5,108 nucleotides of DNA from the NCBI GenBank assembly GCA_005792865.1, contig SXQR01000179.1, forward strand, positions 1-5,108. The letters are read 5' to 3'. The stretch comes from Flavobacterium sp. GTDB lineage: Bacteria > Bacteroidota > Bacteroidia > Flavobacteriales > Flavobacteriaceae. Shown in pieces: positions 1-5,108 of the stretch; within the stretch, counting starts at the first letter, position 1; each line of letters begins with the position of its first letter. A program made the translations under genes and the position numbers. The notes under the pieces were generated by a model. That model searched no databases and was not told the DNA's origin. It saw only the letters and a program-made list of their open reading frames with translations.

Positions 1-1
1 A

Positions 2-2089
2 ATTCCCTTTTACGTTACGCCGGACAAGGATAAGGGCCAGGCACTGGACAAACTCATCCGAATCAAGGTGCTCAATGGCCGCGAATACCAACTCACCATG
101 GCTTTTGATTCCCAGACCGTGGAAGTCATCAACTACAACAAGGGCAGTCGTGGCAATGCTTCGGTCGCTGCGGGAGAATTCATCAGGAAATACAGGTTTG
201 GCCAGGATGTAGCCCTTCCGTTTTTGAACATGCGGATCGACCTTTCGGAAAGCGCCGATGCCATCGCGGGTCAGGAATATATGATCCGCTTCCGCAATTT
301 TGACGATGTGGTCCAGCGATACCAAGGTATCAAGACCGATATCGACGAGAAAGCAGCTTCCATTATCATGTTGTCGCTCCAGGGCACCAACAAGGCCCGC
401 CTGGTCGATTACCTTAACATGACCGTCAAGACGCTCATCAAGATGCAGCTGGACCGCAAGAACCAATTTGCGAACAACACCATATCGTTCATTGACCAGA
501 CGCTGGCCGACCTTGAAAAACAGCGAAAAGCCTCGGAGGACGAGATCAAGGATTTTTCCCGCGGACGTGACATTACGCAAATTGAGGGTGACGGCTCGCA
601 GTTTTCCGGCCGCCTACTGGAGTATGAAACCCAGCGCGACGATCTCCAGCGCAAGCTCAAATATTTAAGCAGTCTGACCGAATACCTTCAAAAGACCAGC
701 GATTTCTCAAAATTGCCCGCGCCTGCCGTTGCGGGGATTGACGATCCCAACATCAATTCAAACGTCACCAAACTCATCAACCTGTCCACCGAACGCGCAC
801 GCCTGGCCTATACCGTAAAAAGCGAGCAGCGTTTCCGCGATTTTGACAGCCAGATCGAAGCGCTCCGCCGCGTATTGCTTGAAAACGTGCGCACCGCCCG
901 CGGCCCGATTGAATACGACCTTTCCATGGTGAATACCCGTGCGGCGCAACTTGAAGGGGAAATCAGTACATTGCCTTCGGACCGGCAGGAATATTTGAAG
1001 ATCCAGGGCCGATACGCCCTCACCGATAACGTGTTCAATACCTTCCTCGCCAAGCGCCAGGAGGCTGCGATCGTCCGTGCCGCCAACCTGGCCGACGTGC
1101 AGTTCATCGACCCGGCCAAAGACATCGGGAAGGGATTGATCGGGCCGAATACAAGCGTCAATTACATCCTGGCTTTTTTCCTGGGGCTATTGATCCCGCT
1201 GATGTTCGTTTTCGGGATATTCTTTATCGAAAACACGATCCTCAATACCGACGACATTCTCAAACTCACCAAAATCCCGATTATCGGGGTAGTGGGCGTG
1301 AAGCACAACCGCTCCAATCTTTCGGTTTTCGAACGACCCAAATCGGCACTTTCCGAATCGTTCCGTGCCATCCGCTCCTCGTTGCAGTTCCTTTACAAGA
1401 AGCAGAGCACTACGGGTTCCCGGACGCTGATGCTCACATCATCCATCTCGGGCGAGGGAAAAACTTTCTGCTCGATCAACATCGCCACGGTCTTTGCCAT
1501 GAGCGAGCGCAAGAGCGTTATCGTAGGACTGGATTTGCGCAAACCAAAGATCTTTGACGATTTTAACATCCGCAATGACAATGGCGTCGTCAATTACCTG
1601 ATCGGGCAAAAAACGCTGGATCAGGTGGTACAGCCAACGCACATTCCCTACCTGGACGTGATCACCTCGGGACCGATCCCGCCCAATCCGTCGGAACTCC
1701 TGATCAGTGAGGCGATGGACCAATTCATGGATGAGCTGCGGTCTCGTTATGACTACATCATCCTGGATACCCCGCCGGTGGGCTTGGTATCGGATGCAAT
1801 CGAACTCGCGCAGTACGCCGACGTCACCCTTTACATCATGCGCCAGAACTTTACCAAAAAGGACATGATCACGCTGCTCAACAACCGCCACAAGCGCGGC
1901 GAACTCAACAACATCAGCATCGTGTTCAACGGTTTCGAGAACAAGGCCAAGTATGGATCGGGATATGGCTACGGCTATGGTTACGGCTACGGCTATGGTT
2001 ACGGGACCTATGCCCAGGGCTATCACGACGACGAGGAACCGAGGGGCATCTGGCAAAAACTTGTACGAAAATTTAGCCGAAGGAGCTAA
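2..2089 (+). CDS. wzc: Wzc-type polysaccharide chain-length regulator / tyrosine autokinase (5' partial)
   Basis: This inner-membrane BY-kinase and polysaccharide co-polymerase would control polymer length and export of a capsule or exopolysaccharide. The frame is open from base 2, so the start and the N-terminal Wzz domain with the first membrane helix are off the window. The GTG at 68 is internal. Of 695 visible residues, about 158-231 look coiled-coil. Residues 324-375 form the GNVR segment, beginning LPSDRQEY. A membrane helix spans about 388-409. The cytoplasmic kinase follows, with an ExxRxxR oligomerisation motif (E452, R455, R458), Walker A SGEGKT (K487), Walker A' VGLDLRKP (D511) and Walker B YIILDTPP (D589). 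The tail holds ten tyrosines, seven in consecutive Gly-Tyr pairs, and then a basic end (WQKLVRKFSRRS). The tyrosines are the expected autophosphorylation cluster. Oddity: the first Asp of Walker A' is Gly509. About 100 residues are probably missing, judging from usual family length. Family assignment is very secure; polymer identity is unknown. Confidence 0.95.
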   Translation: MPFYVTPDKDKGQALDKLIRIKVLNGREYQLTMAFDSQTVEVINYNKGSRGNASVAAGEFIRKYRFGQDVALPFLNMRIDLSESADAIAGQEYMIRFRNFDDVVQRYQGIKTDIDEKAASIIMLSLQGTNKARLVDYLNMTVKTLIKMQLDRKNQFANNTISFIDQTLADLEKQRKASEDEIKDFSRGRDITQIEGDGSQFSGRLLEYETQRDDLQRKLKYLSSLTEYLQKTSDFSKLPAPAVAGIDDPNINSNVTKLINLSTERARLAYTVKSEQRFRDFDSQIEALRRVLLENVRTARGPIEYDLSMVNTRAAQLEGEISTLPSDRQEYLKIQGRYALTDNVFNTFLAKRQEAAIVRAANLADVQFIDPAKDIGKGLIGPNTSVNYILAFFLGLLIPLMFVFGIFFIENTILNTDDILKLTKIPIIGVVGVKHNRSNLSVFERPKSALSESFRAIRSSLQFLYKKQSTTGSRTLMLTSSISGEGKTFCSINIATVFAMSERKSVIVGLDLRKPKIFDDFNIRNDNGVVNYLIGQKTLDQVVQPTHIPYLDVITSGPIPPNPSELLISEAMDQFMDELRSRYDYIILDTPPVGLVSDAIELAQYADVTLYIMRQNFTKKDMITLLNNRHKRGELNNISIVFNGFENKAKYGSGYGYGYGYGYGYGYGTYAQGYHDDEEPRGIWQKLVRKFSRRS
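1967..2002 (+). repeat. 18-bp tandem repeat encoding Gly-Tyr pairs in the kinase tail
   Basis: The unit GGCTACGGCTATGGTTAC occurs twice, perfectly and head to tail, at 1967-1984 and 1985-2002. It is preceded by GGATAT, a further Gly-Tyr pair. Each unit encodes three Gly-Tyr pairs in frame. Because the unit is a multiple of three, a gain or loss of copies would change the number of tail tyrosines by three without breaking the frame. The identical codon pattern (TAC, TAT, TAC with GGC, GGC, GGT) in both copies points to recent duplication, not just selection on the protein. Confidence 0.85.
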
Positions 2090-2096
2090 AAGAAAG

Positions 2097-2119
2097 GTTT
2101 AACGTTATTGCCGTTAAGC
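2097..2119 (+). other. Inverted repeat / possible stem-loop after the kinase gene
   Basis: TTAACG at 2099-2104 is the exact reverse complement of CGTTAA at 2112-2117, separated by a 7-nt loop. A G-U pair (2098/2118) and a G-C pair (2097/2119) could extend the stem to 8 bp. It begins 8 nt after the kinase stop codon. No U-tract follows, so it is not a canonical intrinsic terminator. It could be a weak attenuator, an mRNA-end-stabilising hairpin, a regulator site, or chance. The inverted repeat is certain; a function is not. Confidence 0.35.
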
Positions 2120-2141
2120 AATCGGGCAGAGGGGAATCTGT

Positions 2142-2218
2142 CCAGCAACCAGCAACCAACAACCAACAACCAACAACCAGCAACCAACAACCAACAAGCA
2201 ACAACACACAACCAACAA
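2142..2218 (+). repeat. Heptanucleotide tandem repeat (CCAACAA/CCAGCAA) in the epimerase leader
   Basis: Eleven consecutive 7-bp units fill this stretch. Eight are CCAACAA or CCAGCAA in strict register from 2142 to 2197, then come degenerate units GCAACAA and CACACAA, then a final CCAACAA whose last A is the A of the epimerase ATG. The top strand contains no T and only four G, so the mRNA leader would be almost unstructured. Degenerate units lie on the start-codon side and nearly uniform ones upstream. With the stem-loop at 2097-2119, this repeat makes up most of the 128-bp intergenic region. A role in translation or expression tuning is inference. It may equally be one copy of a dispersed intergenic repeat. 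Confidence 0.9.
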
Positions 2219-3192
2219 TGCCTCAACAAACCATACTCATCACGGGCGGCGCCGGGTTCATCGGCTCCAACCTCTGCGAATATTTCCTCAACAAGGGCTA
2301 CCGGGTACGTTGCCTGGACAATTTTGCGACGGGCCATCGGCACAACCTGGCCTCATTTGAATTCAACCCCGACTTCACGCTCCTCGAGGGCGACATCCGC
2401 AACCCCGATGACTGCGCCTATGCCGTCCGCGGCTGCGATTTCGTGCTGCACCAGGCGGCGCTTGGCTCTGTGCCCAGGTCCATCAACGATCCCGTCACGA
2501 GCAATGACGTCAATGTTTCGGGCTTTTTGAACATGCTCGTGGCCGCACGCGACGCCAAGGTCAAACGCTTCGTTTACGCGGCGAGTTCTTCCACCTACGG
2601 CGATTCGCAGGAGCTGCCCAAGGTCGAGGAACGCATCGGCAAACCGCTATCGCCCTATGCGATTACCAAGTATGTGAATGAACTTTACGCCGATATTTTC
2701 GCCAAGACCTACGGCATGCAGTGCATCGGGCTTCGGTATTTCAACGTTTTCGGGCGGCGGCAGGATCCCAATGGCGCCTATGCGGCCGTGATTCCCAAAT
2801 TCGTAGCGCAACTCATGAAAGGTGAAAGCCCGGTGATCAATGGCGATGGCAACCACTCGCGCGATTTTACCTACATCGACAACGTCGTCCAGATGAACGA
2901 GCTCGCGATGACAACCCAAAATCCCGAAGCGGTCAACACGGTCTACAACACCGCTTTTGGCGACCGCAACACGCTCAATGACCTTGTGGCCTTGCTGCGC
3001 GAATTCCTCTCTGAGTTCGATCCCGACATCGCCCAGGTCGAGCCCATCCACGGACCTGCAAGGGCCGGTGACATCCCGCATTCGCTGGCCAGCGTGGAAA
3101 AGGCCCGCCAAATGCTGGGTTACGAGCCGCAATATTCCTTTAGGGACGGGCTTCGGGAGGCCGTGCGATGGTACTGGGAAAACCTTCGGTAG
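2218..3192 (+). CDS. wbpP: UDP-N-acetylglucosamine 4-epimerase, WbpP family (extended SDR)
   Basis: This cytoplasmic NAD-dependent sugar-nucleotide 4-epimerase would interconvert UDP-GlcNAc and UDP-GalNAc, or the corresponding uronic acids as TviC does. It has 324 residues, a little shorter than WbpP at roughly 340. Visible features are the Rossmann glycine motif GGAGFIGSN (10-18), LDNFATG (33-39), GSVPRSI (83-89), the Ser cluster AASSSTYG (121-128) with S124 probably the catalytic Ser, and the YxxxK pair Y147/K151 in SPYAITKY. RYFNVFGRRQDPNGAYAAV (173-191) and RDFTYIDNVV (215-224) are the substrate-side blocks. These blocks match the WbpP/TviC group, which prefers N-acetylated substrates, more closely than GalE. 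The ATG at 2218 places the glycine motif at the usual distance from the N-terminus. No Shine-Dalgarno is present; the heptamer repeat runs into the ATG. Whether it acts before or after the dehydrogenase at 4630 cannot be read from sequence. Confidence 0.93.
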   Translation: MPQQTILITGGAGFIGSNLCEYFLNKGYRVRCLDNFATGHRHNLASFEFNPDFTLLEGDIRNPDDCAYAVRGCDFVLHQAALGSVPRSINDPVTSNDVNVSGFLNMLVAARDAKVKRFVYAASSSTYGDSQELPKVEERIGKPLSPYAITKYVNELYADIFAKTYGMQCIGLRYFNVFGRRQDPNGAYAAVIPKFVAQLMKGESPVINGDGNHSRDFTYIDNVVQMNELAMTTQNPEAVNTVYNTAFGDRNTLNDLVALLREFLSEFDPDIAQVEPIHGPARAGDIPHSLASVEKARQMLGYEPQYSFRDGLREAVRWYWENLR

Positions 3193-3216
3193 CCTTGCGG
3201 GAAAAAACTATATTTG
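3185..3216 (+). promoter_or_regulatory. Candidate Bacteroidota sigma-ABfr-type promoter for the dehydrogenase genes
   Basis: TATATTTG at 3209-3216 matches the Bacteroidota -7 consensus TAnnTTTG perfectly and follows an A-rich run (GAAAAAAC). The -33 element is only partial: TTCG at 3185-3188, within the last codons of the epimerase, about 21 nt before the -7 box. The expected transcription start would be near 3221-3224, giving a leader of only about 11-14 nt before the ATG at 3235. The -7 match and its intergenic position are seen directly; activity is inferred. Confidence 0.55.
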
Positions 3217-3234
3217 CATCCAGATTTGATCCAG

Positions 3235-4626
3235 ATGAAAATTACCAAGATTTGTTGCATCGGTGCCGGATATGTAGGCGGGCCCACCATGGCCGTGATC
3301 GCGCAAAAATGTCCCGGAATCGATGTGACGGTGGTGGACCTGAACGAGAAGCGCATCGCCGCATGGAACGACCCTAACGTTGGCAACATTCCCATTTACG
3401 AGCCCGGCCTCAGTGAAATCGTCGCGGAGGCGCGCGGGCGGAACCTGTTTTTTTCAACCGATGTGGACAAGGCGATCCACGAGGCGCAGTTGATTTTTAT
3501 ATCGGTAAACACACCTACCAAAACCTACGGTTCGGGCAAGGGCATGGCCGCCGACCTCAAGCACATCGAACTCTGTGCGCGCCAGATAGCCAAGATTGCC
3601 AAGGACGACAAGATCGTCGTGGAGAAGTCCACGCTTCCCGTGCGCACGGCCGAGGCCATAAAGAGCATTCTAGACAATACCGGCAACGGCGTGCAGTTCC
3701 AGATCCTGTCCAATCCCGAATTCCTGGCCGAAGGTACCGCTATCGAGGACCTGCTCAATCCGGACCGCGTGCTCATTGGCGGCGATACGACACCCGAAGG
3801 ACAAAAGGCAATCAACGCGCTTGCCGACGTTTATGCGAATTGGGTAAACAGGGACCGCATCCTGACCACGAACGTCTGGTCGTCCGAACTTTCAAAACTC
3901 ACCGCGAATGCCTTTTTGGCGCAACGCGTCTCCTCGATCAACGCACTTTCGGAACTTTGCGAAAAGACCGGTGCCGACGTCAATGAAGTGGCCCGCGCCA
4001 TCGGGATGGACAGCCGGATCGGGCCTAAGTTCCTCAAGGCTTCGGTTGGTTTTGGCGGCTCCTGTTTCCAAAAGGACATCCTGAACCTGGTGTACATCGC
4101 CAAATCGTTCGGGCTCAACGAGGTCGCCGATTACTGGGAACAGGTCATCATCATGAACGACCACCAAAAGAGGCGCTTCTCCAAAAATATCGTCACGACG
4201 CTTTACAATACCGTTGCCGACAAAAAAATCGCCTTCCTTGGCTGGGCTTTCAAAAAAGACACGAATGACACGCGCGAATCGGCGGCGATCTATGTGGCCG
4301 ACGACCTGATCAACGAACTCGCGACCATCGCGGTATATGATCCAAAGGTTTCCTGTGAGCAGATTTTGTCTGACCTCAATTACCTTGCGACCCGATCTCC
4401 GGAAGAGAACCGCAAGAACGTCGAATCCTTTGACAGCGCCTATGAGGCCTGCCACAACGCCCATGCCGTCGCGATCCTTACCGAATGGGACGAATTCCGC
4501 GACCTGGACTGGCAGCACATTTACGACAACATGCAAAAACCGGCTTTTGTCTTTGACGGCCGCAACCTGCTCGACGGTAGGAAACTGTCCAAAATAGGAT
4601 TTGTATACCAATCGATAGGTTCCTAA
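3235..4626 (+). CDS. ugd: UDP-glucose 6-dehydrogenase (eukaryote-type UGDH)
   Basis: This cytoplasmic enzyme oxidises UDP-glucose to UDP-glucuronate with two NAD+, supplying an acidic sugar donor. It has 463 residues. The NAD-binding fold starts [18 protein letters not shown] (G10, G12, G15), with acidic D35 in [13 protein letters not shown] is at 92-99 and EKSTLPVR at 130-137. The substrate loop [11 protein letters not shown] is at 160-170, K221 lies in SSELSKL, and R261 in GMDSRIGP. The catalytic Cys277 is in [11 protein letters not shown], followed by D281. These correspond to the human UGDH residues E161, K220, R260, C276 and D280 with a +1 offset. The long spacing and the [10 protein letters not shown] block place it with the longer eukaryote-like UGDHs, not the short E. 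coli Ugd. The frame is open upstream to a TTG at 3214, but ATG 3235 is chosen because it gives the conserved N-terminus, while the TTG overlaps the -7 box. The next gene starts 3 nt after its stop, so the two are probably co-transcribed and translationally coupled. Confidence 0.96.
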   Translation: MKITKICCIGAGYVGGPTMAVIAQKCPGIDVTVVDLNEKRIAAWNDPNVGNIPIYEPGLSEIVAEARGRNLFFSTDVDKAIHEAQLIFISVNTPTKTYGSGKGMAADLKHIELCARQIAKIAKDDKIVVEKSTLPVRTAEAIKSILDNTGNGVQFQILSNPEFLAEGTAIEDLLNPDRVLIGGDTTPEGQKAINALADVYANWVNRDRILTTNVWSSELSKLTANAFLAQRVSSINALSELCEKTGADVNEVARAIGMDSRIGPKFLKASVGFGGSCFQKDILNLVYIAKSFGLNEVADYWEQVIIMNDHQKRRFSKNIVTTLYNTVADKKIAFLGWAFKKDTNDTRESAAIYVADDLINELATIAVYDPKVSCEQILSDLNYLATRSPEENRKNVESFDSAYEACHNAHAVAILTEWDEFRDLDWQHIYDNMQKPAFVFDGRNLLDGRKLSKIGFVYQSIGS

Positions 4627-4629
4627 ACT

Positions 4630-5108
4630 ATGAATACCAAGTTAGCCATCATCGGACTGGGTTATGTGGGGCTCCCCCTCGCGCGGCTGTTCGCCACTAA
4701 ATACCCGGTCGTGGGATTTGACATCAACAAGGGAAGGATCGCCGAACTGAATTCGGGTACCGATTCCACCCTCGAGGTCGAGGACGAGGTGCTCCGCGCC
4801 GTGCTCAAGGACAAGGCGGATGACCGCAACGGGCTTTATTGCAGCGCCGAGATCACCGACATCGCAGCATGCAACATTTACGTGATCACGGTCCCGACCC
4901 CCGTCGACAAGAACAACCGCCCAGACCTGACGCCGCTCTACAAGTCGAGCGAAACCGTGGGGAAAGTCCTGAAGAAGGGCGACATCGTCATCTATGAATC
5001 CACCGTTTACCCGGGCGTCACCGAGGACGAGTGCGTGCCGGTGCTGGAACGGGTGAGCGGATTGCGATTCAACGAGGATTTCTTTGCCGGCTATTCGCCG
5101 GAGCGCAT
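4630..5108 (+). CDS. Nucleotide-sugar (UDP-N-acetylhexosamine) 6-dehydrogenase, WbpO/TviB/CapL group (3' partial)
   Basis: This is the first 159 codons of a second NAD-dependent nucleotide-sugar dehydrogenase, cut by the window edge. The family is about 420-430 residues, so under 40% is visible. The Rossmann motif IIGLGYVGLPLA (7-18) is followed by acidic D31 in GFDIN. VPTPVD is at 88-93 with NNRPDLTPL at 95-103. ESTVYPGVTED (123-133) and FFAGYSPER (151-159) are the blocks typical of enzymes that make UDP-GalNAcA or UDP-GlcNAcA. The catalytic Cys region is off the window, so activity is inferred. It differs clearly from the preceding UDP-glucose dehydrogenase, which has NTPTKTYG and NPEFLAEG at the same places. 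The ATG lies 3 nt after the previous stop and has no strong ribosome-binding site, suggesting coupling. With the WbpP-type epimerase it would form a UDP-GlcNAc to UDP-GalNAcA route. WbpO versus TviB substrate order cannot be decided, so no symbol is given. Confidence 0.92.
   Translation, partial: MNTKLAIIGLGYVGLPLARLFATKYPVVGFDINKGRIAELNSGTDSTLEVEDEVLRAVLKDKADDRNGLYCSAEITDIAACNIYVITVPTPVDKNNRPDLTPLYKSSETVGKVLKKGDIVIYESTVYPGVTEDECVPVLERVSGLRFNEDFFAGYSPER

Noticed and set aside
68..70. GTG as the start of the kinase
   Set aside because: The frame is open and protein-like back to base 2 (IPFYVTPDKDKGQ), and the expected Wzz domain and first membrane helix lie upstream, so this is an internal Val codon.
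1439..2056. Minus-strand 205-codon open frame opposite the kinase domain
   Set aside because: Antisense shadow: the Val-Ala-Ile repeat is the complement of the Gly-Tyr codons, and the plus strand carries clear Walker motifs.
2142..2218. CRISPR array or phage attachment site interpretation of the repeat
   Set aside because: There are no spacers between units, the unit is only 7 bp, and there are no Cas, integrase or tRNA features nearby. It is a simple tandem repeat.
2086..2343. Minus-strand 85-codon frame with a repeated Cys-Trp-Leu-Leu-Val pattern that looks like a hydrophobic repeat protein
   Set aside because: Three 7-bp units make 21 bp, which reads as a 7-residue repeat in any frame. 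It is the complement of the T-free repeat, with no other coding support.
2108..2530. 140-codon + strand open frame overlapping the epimerase start, with a Gln/Asn/Thr-rich N-terminus
   Set aside because: Its first part is only the translated heptamer repeat, and the rest is an out-of-frame shadow of the epimerase, which has full family motifs.
3214..3216. TTG as the start of UDP-glucose dehydrogenase
   Set aside because: It adds seven residues not seen in the family and overlaps the candidate -7 box. ATG 3235 gives the conserved [16 protein letters not shown] start.
3892..4611. Minus-strand 239-codon open frame opposite UDP-glucose dehydrogenase
   Set aside because: It lies wholly within a gene with all catalytic motifs intact. 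Long antisense frames are common in this codon usage, and no family motif is recognisable.
1..5108. A previously undescribed system (defence, mobile or otherwise)
   Set aside because: All four genes belong to well-known polysaccharide biosynthesis families in a common arrangement. No mobile-element, toxin or defence gene is visible.

Overview
The window reads as one stretch of a surface-polysaccharide (capsule or O-antigen type) biosynthesis locus from a Bacteroidota bacterium, most likely a flavobacterium-like lineage with base composition near or slightly above 50% GC (estimated by eye). The taxonomic evidence is the Bacteroidota-style BY-kinase/co-polymerase with its GLDLRKP Walker A' variant, a eukaryote-type UDP-glucose dehydrogenase, the lack of clear Shine-Dalgarno sequences, and a TAnnTTTG-type -7 promoter box. 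The genus cannot be fixed from the sequence.

Layout, all genes on the + strand. (1) Positions 2-2089: a Wzc-type chain-length regulator / tyrosine autokinase whose N-terminus lies off the left edge. It ends in a tail with seven consecutive Gly-Tyr pairs. (2) Positions 2090-2217: a gap holding a small inverted repeat and then a striking 7-bp tandem repeat that runs, without a single T, into the start codon of the next gene. (3) Positions 2218-3192: a WbpP-family UDP-GlcNAc/UDP-GalNAc 4-epimerase. (4) Positions 3193-3234: a 42-bp gap with a good Bacteroidota promoter candidate. (5) Positions 3235-4626: UDP-glucose 6-dehydrogenase. (6) Position 4630 to the right edge: the first 159 codons of a second nucleotide-sugar dehydrogenase, of the UDP-N-acetylhexosamine (WbpO/TviB/CapL) group.

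The three enzymes would supply acidic and N-acetylated sugar donors. The epimerase interconverts UDP-GlcNAc and UDP-GalNAc (or their uronic acids), UDP-glucose dehydrogenase makes UDP-GlcA, and the last enzyme would make a UDP-HexNAc uronic acid. The kinase would control polymer length and export at the inner membrane, and may also regulate the dehydrogenases by tyrosine phosphorylation.

I see no novel system here. The genes are well-known families. The parts worth a second look are two tandem repeats within about 260 bp around the kinase/epimerase junction (one coding, one in the 5' leader), the altered Walker A' motif, and the promoter that appears to separate the dehydrogenases from the upstream genes. 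No RNA gene, CRISPR array, insertion sequence or minus-strand gene is supported.
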